Origin: Streptococcus caballi DSM 19004
Lineage (GTDB): Bacteria > Bacillota > Bacilli > Lactobacillales > Streptococcaceae
Assembly (NCBI RefSeq): GCF_000379985.1
Contig: NZ_KB904096.1
Coordinates: 34,127-98,126, forward strand
DNA: 64,000 bases
Direction: 5' to 3'
Shown: in pieces, positions 34,437 to 41,710 of the stretch
How positions within the stretch are numbered: the stretch's first letter is position 1
How the letters are laid out: every line of letters begins with the position of its first letter
The notes under the pieces: model-generated
What the model was told of the DNA's origin: nothing
Seen by the model: only the letters and a program-made list of their open reading frames with translations
Databases searched by the model: none
Translations under genes and position numbers: made by a program

Positions 34437-34841
34437 ATGAAATATCATCTTTCTAGGTTAGATAAGTTATTACTTATCAGATGTTTAATGGGTCAGTTAC
34501 CAATTATAGGTATACTTAGTATATTCTTATCGCAGGAATTTTTTACCCTTCCTTTACTAACTAAAGTAGTTATAATACTAATTTTGACAACTAATATGGG
34601 AATCACTATTTACTTTACAAAGGAAATTAAACTAGAACAGGCAAAAGAAAATACTCATTTTCATGCTAAAGCTATGCAGATTTCTTTCATCGTGATTGCC
34701 TTGATTTTTGGTTTTATAGGCTTGTATAGGGGCGTAACTGCAGTAGAAACGTACCAACAAGTTATAGGGTATATAGGCGCTTTTATATGTATTGTTATAG
34801 CAGGTTTATTAGTTTGGGGGTTGAAATTTATTAAAGACTAA
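34437..34841 (+). CDS. Four-helix membrane protein, possible immunity protein
   Basis: 134-aa protein starting MKYHLSRLDKLLLIRCLMGQ with four hydrophobic segments (about 16-32, 38-56, 80-98, 108-128). RBS AAGAGG at 34437. No enzyme motif is visible. It is the downstream partner of the short two-Cys peptide and so a candidate immunity protein or dedicated membrane partner. I cannot assign a family. Confidence 0.6.
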   Translation: MKYHLSRLDKLLLIRCLMGQLPIIGILSIFLSQEFFTLPLLTKVVIILILTTNMGITIYFTKEIKLEQAKENTHFHAKAMQISFIVIALIFGFIGLYRGVTAVETYQQVIGYIGAFICIVIAGLLVWGLKFIKD

Positions 34842-34968
34842 GCCTAAGGATTTTAATAAATACTTTTCTACCCAACTTATAGTATTCCTAATTAAGCAGT
34901 ATCGTTAGAAACTTTATTCTTGATAGCAGGAATATATCTTTTGGTAACGACTAAGTAAAACTACTTTT

Positions 34969-35000
34969 GGCTGATAGCTAGGAACACTATCAGCCTTTTT
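34969..35000 (+). terminator. Terminator before the thioredoxin-like gene
   Basis: Perfect GGCTGATAG / CTATCAGCC stem, 9-nt loop, TTTTT tail; the terminator-RBS block is duplicated at 29595-29650. Confidence 0.8.
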
Positions 35001-35021
35001 CAAAAAGAAAGGGAGTTATTT

Positions 35022-36068
35022 ATGACCTTAAAACGTATGAAATCAGTTGTATTATTATCATCTGCTTTATTGAGTATAGTAGCATTGACAGCTTTTGCTG
35101 ACGATGAGGCGACTTCGTCTAGTTCAACTATTGAAGTTGTTAATCAATCTGAAACTAGTGTGACTAGCACAGAGACTTCATCATCAAGTATCGAATCAGC
35201 GGTTACGGCTATTGAAACAGAACCGTCTTCGGAAGAAAATCAAGCAGTTGTTGCTAAAGCTGAGGATAATACTCTCCCAGCTGAAACGACTCCAGAAGTA
35301 CAGACAACACCTACTACCCAAACCTCAGAAGATACCACACCAGTTGCTGCTGATGAAGCAGAAGAAACTGGTACTGATGATGTAACGGTTAAACAATATG
35401 AAGAAAACGTTGCTGATTTTAATGCTGTTGGTATTTCTGATGTGTATCACATGTTTACCAAAGACAATAAGGAGCATGTCCTCTATATTGGTCGTCCGAC
35501 TTGTTATTACTGCCGCCAATTTTCACCAGAACTAAAAGAGTTCAATACGCTGCTAGATGAGGGTTTGGCATATTATAATACAGATAGTGCAGATTTTGAT
35601 GATAATGCGCGTGCTTTCCTTTATGAAACGGTGGGAATTCCAGGAACTCCTACTATTTTACGATTGCAAAATGGACAACTCTTATCAGGATGGGTTGGTG
35701 GTGGCGTTAGCGCTCAACAGCTCTATGATTACCTTTTCTTAGGAATTAACCCAGAAGAATCTCAAACAGATGATCATCAGGATAATAGCACAAAAGATGA
35801 GATTACAGAAGAAAGACCTGCCTCGCAAGATACAGCCATCTTTAATCAAGGACGACCAACGACCATGCAGACAAGCCCAGCATCAGCACAATCTGTTTCT
35901 CTATCAACTCCAGCTCCAACAAGCACCGTAGTAACCACAAAAACTACCCCAACAACTCTTCCAAATACTGGTGAAGAAAAAAGAAATTTTTACAGCTTAA
36001 AGATCCTTTTTATCCTACTTAGCTTAGCCACACTTGGCTTATCAAAAATGATGAAATCAGAAGACTAA
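35022..36068 (+). CDS. Sortase-anchored thioredoxin-like protein (bacteriocin-associated)
   Basis: 348-aa surface protein. The signal peptide ends near AFA-DD (26). A Ser/Thr/Glu-rich stretch runs to about 120. The thioredoxin-like domain (about 123-240) has the redox motif CYYC (161-164, in RPTCYYCRQF) and cis-Pro Pro210 in VGIPGTPTI. A Thr/Pro linker, the sortase signal LPNTG (313-317), a hydrophobic helix and basic residues follow. The domain resembles Bta, the small thioredoxin-like accessory protein found beside bacteriocin genes, but here it is fixed to the cell wall. It likely makes or repairs the single disulfide of the exported peptides. No BlpR operator is visible directly upstream. 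Confidence 0.85.
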   Translation: MTLKRMKSVVLLSSALLSIVALTAFADDEATSSSSTIEVVNQSETSVTSTETSSSSIESAVTAIETEPSSEENQAVVAKAEDNTLPAETTPEVQTTPTTQTSEDTTPVAADEAEETGTDDVTVKQYEENVADFNAVGISDVYHMFTKDNKEHVLYIGRPTCYYCRQFSPELKEFNTLLDEGLAYYNTDSADFDDNARAFLYETVGIPGTPTILRLQNGQLLSGWVGGGVSAQQLYDYLFLGINPEESQTDDHQDNSTKDEITEERPASQDTAIFNQGRPTTMQTSPASAQSVSLSTPAPTSTVVTTKTTPTTLPNTGEEKRNFYSLKILFILLSLATLGLSKMMKSED

Positions 36069-36642
36069 AATCAACTAATCTCCTTATTTCGTAGCGGAAA
36101 AGAACTATCAAAATCACAAAAGAAACACGGTGACAAAGAGCTGACTACCATGCCATAACGCCCAAGACAGTTTATAAAGACGATATTTCAGTGAAAGGAG
36201 ACAGCTTGATCCTTGCGATGTTGACAGAAAAAGAGAAAAACGAAAAGTTGTCCTGCGCGGTCAACTTTTTTGATCAGATGAAGTCATCTTGAAAGGTACG
36301 ATCAAAAGTTTTGAGAAGTTAATGAGAAATTCAAACAATCTAAACAAAAGTTAGCTCAGGTCATTTGAAAATGGAAAAGTGTTCAACTAACTTCTGTTCA
36401 CTAGATTGTAAAAATCAAATGGTCTCAACTAACTTTTGTTCACTACATTTTAAAAATCAACTGTTCTTAACCAACTTTGGTTGAACATAGTTGGAAAAAT
36501 AATCTTCTCAACTAAAATTAGTTCAGCACATTAAAAAAATTTCTCAAAAAAACCAACTTTTTTCAGATTTTTTATTTGTCTTACGAATAAATAGATAGAG
36601 AAGAAAATCTTCTACTGTTTTTTAGGATAAGGAGACAAGAAT
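36069..36642. other. 574-bp stretch: decayed sequence, terminator and tandem repeats
   Basis: No intact gene. A broken frame reads SVKGDSLILAMLTEKEKNEK at about 36188-36247. At 36249-36271 an inverted repeat (AAAGTTG / CAACTTTTTT) forms a likely terminator. The rest contains the 42-bp repeats listed separately, then a leader to the next gene with RBS AAGGAG. Confidence 0.55.
36382..36565 (+). repeat. Four to five tandem 42-bp degenerate repeats
   Basis: Units starting at about 36382, 36424, 36465 and 36507 (steps 42, 41, 42) share the core CTCAACTAACTTTTGTTCA followed by an A/T-rich filler (TTTTAAAAATCAA). A weaker fifth core (ACCAACTTTTTTCAG) is one period later, and an inverted copy (ACAAAAGTTAGCTCA) lies before, at about 36340. 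The period equals four helical turns, so a protein could bind all copies on one face. They sit just upstream of the 36643 gene. Confidence 0.65.
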
Positions 36643-37404
36643 ATGTCACAAAAATCTATTCAACCACAATCATTGCCACGTCTTGAATTTACAGAGTTGA
36701 TTTCAACAACTTTTGATGCCATTGATAGGGAAAACTTGACGTTGGGAACAGATGAAATCATCGTTAGTCAAGCGCATAAGCTAAGAAAATTACTCCCACA
36801 ACTGGCAGCAACGATTAAGGAAAACCGTAAATCTGATATTTCCCAACAACTGGCAGAATCACAAAAACTACGTAGGGCAGATCTTCAAGCGCTTAAAGAT
36901 GCCATTAAGCCTGCCAAGGTTAGTCGTTTGGTGGAGAAAAAGGATGCTTATCTGCTGTTAAATGAATTATTGAAAAAGCATAATGATGCTCAAAGCTCAG
37001 GACTAGAAAAAACGAATGGGGTGATAAAATCTCTTCTGACGAAATTAGCCTCAGAAGAATATGCTCAAGCAGTAGAAACTCTGAGGGTAGATGAATATGT
37101 CCAAAATCTCCAAGAAAGTCATCAAAAGACCTATCAACTCTATCTCAGTCGACAACAAGAAGAACTGGTCAAATCATCATCCAATAAAAAAGAAATCAGA
37201 GAAACCATGAACAAAAGTTATCGTCTTTTCTGTAGCCATTTGGAAAATCTTGTTGATTATGATGAAGATACGTCTTACAGTTCTTTATATACACTGGTTG
37301 AAAAAGTCAAAAAAGACTTTGCGGAAGTGTTACAACGTCGTAAAGCCCAAGCTAAGCGTAAAAAAACTATTCAATCAGAAGAGGTGGTGCCACCATCTGA
37401 CTAA
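36643..37404 (+). CDS. Hypothetical helical cytoplasmic protein
   Basis: 253-aa protein, strongly charged and predicted almost entirely helical (AHKLRKLLPQLAATIKENRK, LLNELLKKHNDAQSSGLEK), ending in a Lys/Arg-rich and then acidic tail (QAKRKKTIQSEEVVPPSD). No signal peptide or membrane segment. RBS AAGGAG. I do not recognise a function. It lies between the thioredoxin-like gene and the regulators and behind the tandem repeats, so it may have its own regulation. Confidence 0.6.
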   Translation: MSQKSIQPQSLPRLEFTELISTTFDAIDRENLTLGTDEIIVSQAHKLRKLLPQLAATIKENRKSDISQQLAESQKLRRADLQALKDAIKPAKVSRLVEKKDAYLLLNELLKKHNDAQSSGLEKTNGVIKSLLTKLASEEYAQAVETLRVDEYVQNLQESHQKTYQLYLSRQQEELVKSSSNKKEIRETMNKSYRLFCSHLENLVDYDEDTSYSSLYTLVEKVKKDFAEVLQRRKAQAKRKKTIQSEEVVPPSD

Positions 37405-37483
37405 ATTAGGTGTTTGTCATGACAATTTTATTTTTAATTATTTTCACCCTGTCAAAAATGGCGGGGATTTTTGTATCGCGATG

Positions 37484-37551
37484 ACCGTTCACGACCTATT
37501 TTGAACCATTTACGACTTTGCTGGTTGTGAGAGAGGAAAATAGTTTATAAT
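37484..37551 (+). promoter_or_regulatory. BlpR-type operator and promoter of blpRH (autoregulation)
   Basis: ACCGTTCACGA at 37484 and ACCATTTACGA at 37505, 21 bp apart; -10 TATAAT at 37546, 41 bp after the second repeat. The repeats are less perfect but the -10 is better than at the peptide promoters, consistent with a basal but inducible regulator promoter. Confidence 0.78.
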
Positions 37552-37590
37552 AGTATCAAGAAATAAGGCCAATATAGTTAGGAGGAAGAC

Positions 37591-38316
37591 GTGGATATTT
37601 TTGTACTCGAAGATGATATTCCCCAACAATTCCGAATGGAGCGTGCTATTAATCTTGTGATGGAATCAAATAACTGGCATTATCGGTGTTTGGAGATTTC
37701 ATCTAATCCTGATGAAATCATCGCAGTAGCAGGTAATGGTGAACATCAAATTTTCTTTCTTGATTTAGAAATTAAAGGTGAAGAGCAGCAAGGGATTGAT
37801 GTTGCTAAAGCTATTCGTAAAAAAAATAGCACAGCTATTATTGTTTTTGTGACGACACATTCTGAATTCATGCTCTTAACCTATCAATCTTTAGTAGGTG
37901 CTATTGACTTTATTGACAAAGGATTAAACGAAGAAGCGTTTAACGAGCGCTTATTCGCTTGTCTTAAAGAGGCTGTCAAGCGCCAAGAGGGAAACTTTGG
38001 TGAACATTCCTACTTGTTTCATACCCCACAAGCCAAAGTGCGGGTAGCTTATGATGATATTTTATTTTTTGAAACGTCACCAGCACCTCATCGTGTTATT
38101 TTGCACACTAAGAACGAACGTACAGAATTTTATGCGACCATAGCAGAAGTGGCAAAATCAGATGAACGTCTTTTTAGATGTCATCGTTCTTTTGTGGTTA
38201 ATGTGGATAATATCGCTAGATTTGATATGAGGTATAAGCTCATTTATTTTGAGATGGGAGAAACCTGTCCTGTAGCTAGGGCTAAGGTGAAATTATTACA
38301 GGAGAAAATTGGATAA
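37591..38316 (+). CDS. blpR: LytTR-family response regulator (BlpR/ComE type)
   Basis: 241-aa regulator started by GTG (RBS AGGAGG). The receiver domain has the acidic pair EDD at 7-9, phospho-acceptor Asp58 in IFFLDLEIKG and the switch Lys in FIDKG. The C-terminal LytTR DNA-binding domain (about 140-240) contains ILFFETSPAPHRVILH and FRCHRSFVVNVDNI. LytTR proteins bind pairs of 9-10 bp direct repeats about 21 bp apart, which matches the repeats seen in this locus. It forms an operon with the kinase 12 nt downstream. Confidence 0.92.
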   Translation: MDIFVLEDDIPQQFRMERAINLVMESNNWHYRCLEISSNPDEIIAVAGNGEHQIFFLDLEIKGEEQQGIDVAKAIRKKNSTAIIVFVTTHSEFMLLTYQSLVGAIDFIDKGLNEEAFNERLFACLKEAVKRQEGNFGEHSYLFHTPQAKVRVAYDDILFFETSPAPHRVILHTKNERTEFYATIAEVAKSDERLFRCHRSFVVNVDNIARFDMRYKLIYFEMGETCPVARAKVKLLQEKIG

Positions 38317-38328
38317 TGGAGAGGTAAA

Positions 38329-39639
38329 ATGTTAGATTGGGTTATAACATCATTAATAGTTGATACTGTTATTTTAGTAATTTTTGCTCATGTTAAAGGA
38401 ACTCCTCTAACAAAGAAAGGAATTTTATTAGCTGTTACTATTTTTACTATTACGGATCGTTCTTGGTTTTACTTCATTTTCTGTAATTTTTTGGTTTTAA
38501 TTTGTATATCTTATTTTGAAGATGTCGAAAGAAAAATTCCTTTAATTGTTCATATTTTTTATGGTATTTTTCCTTTTGTTATTGAAAGTATCTTGAAACG
38601 AACCATTAGTTTTTTTATCTTGCCAATTTTTCATTTTAACTATGTAGATATAAGTAATAACACCTTATTATTTTTGAGTATAGAACTATTGATTTTAGCG
38701 ATTTATTTTTTGTTAATAAAAATGTCAAAGGTCAATTTTCAAAATTTTGTAAACATGACTGAAATCACAAAATTACGTAAAATACTAATTTTTACCAACA
38801 TTACAATGATTTTTTATTATATAGTTATGGAATTTCTCACGGGAGCAGAATTTCAGGGAAATGTATCTACTCTCCTTTATCGGCAATGGATGGCTGGACT
38901 GTACCTTTTCTTTTTCATCTTAATGCTTTTTTATCTTAATCGTAGTTACCAGACATGGTTAGAGCATGAGATTGTCTTGGGAAAGGAGAAGCAGTTACAA
39001 GCATTATCAGATTACAGTAAACAAATGGAGAGCCTTTACCAAGAGGTAAGAGGCTTTCGTCATGACTATATCAATATTTTGACAAGCTTGAAGGAAGGTA
39101 TTGATAGAGATGATATGGCAATGGTTAGGAAAACTTATGAAACTGTTTTAGAAGAATCTGGTTATTTTTTTAATGATAGTAAATTCGAGATAAGCCACCT
39201 GTCTAATATTGAAAATGATGCTATCAAGAGTATTTTATCCACTAAAATGTTGGAAGCTCACTCACTAGGTATTGACATTAGCGTAGAAGTTCGAAATCTT
39301 ATTGGTGCCCCAGATATTTCTTTATTGGATTATGTTCGTTTATTGTCTATTCTTTGTGACAATGCGATTGAGGCAGCGATTAAAGCAGAACATCCTCAAA
39401 TAAAAATAGCCTATTTTGATCAAGATGACAGCTATACTTTTGTTATTGAAAATACAACTAAAGACGAACGTATCCCTGTAGATTTGATTTTTAAAAAGAA
39501 CTATAGTAGTAAAGGTATTGGGCGCGGTGTCGGTCTAACAACAGTCAACCACATGGTTACTACTTATTCTAACCTTACTATTCAAACATCTAGTAAAAAT
39601 CATCTGTTTAGACAGACAGTGCATATCAAAAAAGTCTAG
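38329..39639 (+). CDS. blpH: HPK10-family peptide-sensing histidine kinase (BlpH/ComD type)
   Basis: 436-aa kinase with six to seven membrane helices in the first about 205 residues. The H box of the peptide-pheromone kinase group is VRGFRHDYINILTSL with His245. The N box LCDNAIEAAI and the G box SSKGIGRGVGLTTVNHM follow. Such kinases sense double-glycine pheromones from outside and phosphorylate the LytTR partner. The pheromone gene lies convergent, 17 bp past the stop. RBS GGAGAGG. Confidence 0.92.
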   Translation: MLDWVITSLIVDTVILVIFAHVKGTPLTKKGILLAVTIFTITDRSWFYFIFCNFLVLICISYFEDVERKIPLIVHIFYGIFPFVIESILKRTISFFILPIFHFNYVDISNNTLLFLSIELLILAIYFLLIKMSKVNFQNFVNMTEITKLRKILIFTNITMIFYYIVMEFLTGAEFQGNVSTLLYRQWMAGLYLFFFILMLFYLNRSYQTWLEHEIVLGKEKQLQALSDYSKQMESLYQEVRGFRHDYINILTSLKEGIDRDDMAMVRKTYETVLEESGYFFNDSKFEISHLSNIENDAIKSILSTKMLEAHSLGIDISVEVRNLIGAPDISLLDYVRLLSILCDNAIEAAIKAEHPQIKIAYFDQDDSYTFVIENTTKDERIPVDLIFKKNYSSKGIGRGVGLTTVNHMVTTYSNLTIQTSSKNHLFRQTVHIKKV

Positions 39640-39658
39640 GTTTAAACCCAGACTTTTT
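39630..39658. terminator. Bidirectional terminator between blpH and the pheromone gene
   Basis: AAAAGTCTAGG / CCCAGACTTTT stem around TTTAAA, with A's on one side and T's on the other. It overlaps the stop codons of both convergent genes. Confidence 0.8.
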
Positions 39659-39815
39659 AAGCTTGTTTATCAGGTACTCTGGGATTAGTTTTTCTCAGCC
39701 AATCCCATAATCCAGCTAGAAGGTGTGTATCACCACCCTTTGTCATTTCCAGTTCTTCGGCACTTAGTTCAGAAAATTGGTCAAGTGTTGAAAAGTGAGT
39801 TGATGTATTTTTCAT
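39657..39815 (-). CDS. gsp: Quorum-sensing pheromone precursor (GSP-like), double-glycine type
   Basis: 52-aa precursor on the minus strand. Leader of 28 residues with LDQFSELSAEELEMTKGG, then a 24-residue mature peptide beginning DTHLLAGLWDWLRKTNP and ending DKQA. It has no Cys and is cationic with a hydrophobic middle, unlike the bacteriocins. The pattern with DWLRK recalls the gallocin-stimulating peptide of S. gallolyticus. RBS AAGGAG, -10 TATAAT and a BlpR-type repeat pair lie upstream. Export should be by BlpAB, sensing by BlpH. Positive feedback is likely. Confidence 0.9.
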   Translation of the reverse strand: MKNTSTHFSTLDQFSELSAEELEMTKGGDTHLLAGLWDWLRKTNPRVPDKQA

Positions 39816-39842
39816 AGTAAATGTCTCCTTGTTTTTGCAACT

Positions 39843-39909
39843 ATTATATCACAATAAGAAGAAAAGGGTGACAGAAATCATAAAAAGTCGTTTTTAAGTC
39901 GTAAACGGT
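39843..39909 (-). promoter_or_regulatory. BlpR-type operator and promoter of the pheromone gene
   Basis: On the minus strand ACCGTTTACGA starts at 39909 and ACTTTTTATGA at 39888, 21 bp apart; -10 TATAAT at 39848-39843, 40 bp after the second repeat. Confidence 0.75.
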
Positions 39910-40085
39910 CCTTGATGTACCAGTCACACCTCGGATAAGTACAGTTCAACGTTTACGGAGAACTAAAATTGTCAAAATCGGATTGGCGCCAATTGGATTA
40001 TCCGAAGGTTGTATGAACATGGGCTCTTAGATAAAGAGTGTACATAAAAAGCCAACCTCATCTCTGAAATTAGCCTTTGTTATAA

Positions 40086-40173
40086 GGAAAGGACGGGATT
40101 TGAACCCGCGCGTGAATAAAATCCACTTGCCGGATTTCGAGTCCGGTGCCGTACCAAGCTGGGCCACCTTTCC
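40086..40173 (-). tRNA. tRNA-Ser (anticodon CGA)
   Basis: 88-nt cloverleaf on the minus strand. Acceptor GGAAAGG / CCTTTCC, anticodon stem CCGGA/TCCGG with loop CTCGAAA giving anticodon CGA, long variable arm (GTGGATTTTATTCAC) as in class II tRNAs, T arm CGGGTTCAAATCCCG. CCA is not encoded. Confidence 0.93.
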
Positions 40174-40284
40174 AGAAGAAATATGTGAGATTAAAATGTT
40201 AAGGACTAATAACAGAGCAGTGATGCAAAGAATGAACAGAAGTTTCTCAAGCACAAGCAGCAAAGTTATTAGTCCTATAAAGAT

Positions 40285-40366
40285 GCGGAGGAAGGGATTT
40301 GAACCCTCACACCCGTATGGGCACATGCGCCTGAAGCATGCGTGTCTGCCGTTCCACCACCTCCGC
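40285..40366 (-). tRNA. tRNA-Leu (anticodon CAG)
   Basis: 82-nt class II tRNA on the minus strand. Acceptor GCGGAGG / CCTCCGC, anticodon stem CATGC/GCATG with loop TTCAGGC giving anticodon CAG, extra arm TGCCCATACGGGTG, T arm GAGGGTTCAAATCCCTT. CCA is not encoded. Confidence 0.93.
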
Positions 40367-40529
40367 AAGGTACATTACTATTATACCCTTTTTCTCAAAA
40401 AAGACAAATGTAAATTTTCATGACCTTAAATCAGGTGGAAAATAGGCTAATCAAGCCTTAGCCTCACCCCAACTGTAAATCTTTTGTTTAGCTACTGAAT
40501 TAAACACCTTTTTTTGCTATAATAAGGGT

Positions 40530-40705
40530 ACTTGATGTTCACATTCAAAAACAAAGCAGACAACTATAACAGCTCTGCTTAAAGCAAGTTCTCATCAAGT
40601 GAAGAAGAACTTGCCTTAAGGCATCCTTTGTCGCCGTGGTGGTAAGTGGGGAAGTTTGAGACCTTGGGTTCAAACCTTTAGTTGCAAAATCCACTCTTGT
40701 GATAG
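40530..40705 (+). ncRNA. ssrS: Structured RNA, possible 6S RNA
   Basis: An isolated promoter (-10 TATAAT at 40518-40523) is followed by about 175 nt without a coding frame but with strong pairing. Distant arms CAACTA (about 40561) and TAGTTG (about 40679) and the outer ACAAAG / CTTGT form a long rod. Inside are the hairpins AAGTTCT/AGAACTT and GTTTGA/TCAAAC, the latter with CCTTGGGTTCAAA, similar to the 3' hairpin I remember from enterobacterial 6S RNA. Length and rod shape fit 6S RNA, which binds RNA polymerase holoenzyme. A further hairpin (about 40701-40755) lies before rsgA. Identity needs a covariance search. Confidence 0.5.
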
Positions 40706-40830
40706 CCTTGAAAGATCTTATTAGTGTCTAATAAGGAAGCTTTCTTAGGTTATCAAAGAGTTAGTTTGCAATGACCTCACCACTTAAGATAAAGGCCAAA
40801 TCATTAATTTTAAAATTAATAGGAGTACAT

Positions 40831-41703
40831 TTGCAAGGTCAAATCATCAAATCCCTAGCTGGTTTCTACTATGTGGAAGCCAATGGACGGGTTTATCAAA
40901 CACGCGCACGCGGTAATTTTCGAAAAAAAGGTCAAACACCTTACGTGGGAGACTGGGTAGAGTTTTCAGCGAAGGAAAACTCGGAAGGTTACATTTTAGC
41001 CATCCAGAACCGAAAAAATAGCTTGGTTCGCCCCCCCATCGTCAATATTGATCAGGCAGTTGTTATTATGTCTGCCAAGGAGCCTGATTTTAATGCCAAT
41101 CTACTGGATCGCTTTTTGGTTCTCTTAGAGCACAAGGCTATCAAGCCCGTTATCTATATTTCTAAGTTGGACTTGCTCAATAGCAGAGCTGAGATGGATG
41201 AATTTCGCCAGCATTACAAGGAAATTGGCTATGATGTTTGTTATTCCCTTGATGAGTTGCTGCCGCTGTTAAAGGCCAGGATCACAGTCTTTATGGGGCA
41301 AACCGGCGTTGGCAAATCAACCCTGCTCAATACAATTGCACCAAATTTAGAGCTGGAAACCGGCGAGATTTCGGAAACTTTGGGTCGTGGGCGTCATACC
41401 ACACGTGCAGTTAGCTTTTACAATGTTTACGGTGGGAAAATCGCAGATACACCTGGCTTTTCGTCCCTTGATTATGAGGTAGACAATGTTGAGGATCTTA
41501 ATGAGGCCTTTCCAGAAATTAGGCACCTCAGTCATTCTTGTAAGTTCCGCTCCTGTACCCATACTCATGAGCCATATTGTGCGGTCAAAGTCGCTCTAGA
41601 AACAGGTCAGCTCTGGCAATCTCGCTATAATAACTACCTTCAATTTCTTAGTGAGATTGAGAACCGTCGTGAAACGTATAAAAAAACCATCAAAAGAAAG
41701 TAG
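40831..41703 (+). CDS. rsgA: Ribosome small-subunit-dependent GTPase RsgA
   Basis: 290-aa circularly permuted GTPase that helps late 30S maturation. An N-terminal OB fold ([16 protein letters not shown]) is followed by the permuted G motifs: G4 YISKLDLL, G1 [15 protein letters not shown]2/G3 [10 protein letters not shown] with DTPGFS. A C-terminal zinc site is built from [17 protein letters not shown] choose the TTG at 40831, preceded by AGGAG at 7 nt and matching the expected family N-terminus; an ATG 60 nt upstream has no RBS. Confidence 0.92.
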   Translation: MQGQIIKSLAGFYYVEANGRVYQTRARGNFRKKGQTPYVGDWVEFSAKENSEGYILAIQNRKNSLVRPPIVNIDQAVVIMSAKEPDFNANLLDRFLVLLEHKAIKPVIYISKLDLLNSRAEMDEFRQHYKEIGYDVCYSLDELLPLLKARITVFMGQTGVGKSTLLNTIAPNLELETGEISETLGRGRHTTRAVSFYNVYGGKIADTPGFSSLDYEVDNVEDLNEAFPEIRHLSHSCKFRSCTHTHEPYCAVKVALETGQLWQSRYNNYLQFLSEIENRRETYKKTIKRK

Positions 41704-41710
41704 GTCTCTT

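Noticed and set aside
36382..36565. Tandem repeats considered as a CRISPR array
   Set aside because: Units are too degenerate, there are no unique spacers of fixed length and no cas genes nearby.
39965..40030. Short reading KIGLAPIGLSEG resembling the start of inosose-dehydratase-like proteins
   Set aside because: Only about 12 residues, followed by stops; too short to call a remnant.
40100..40423. Frames across the two tRNA genes
   Set aside because: Both strands are explained by tRNA-Ser and tRNA-Leu; no coding sequence.
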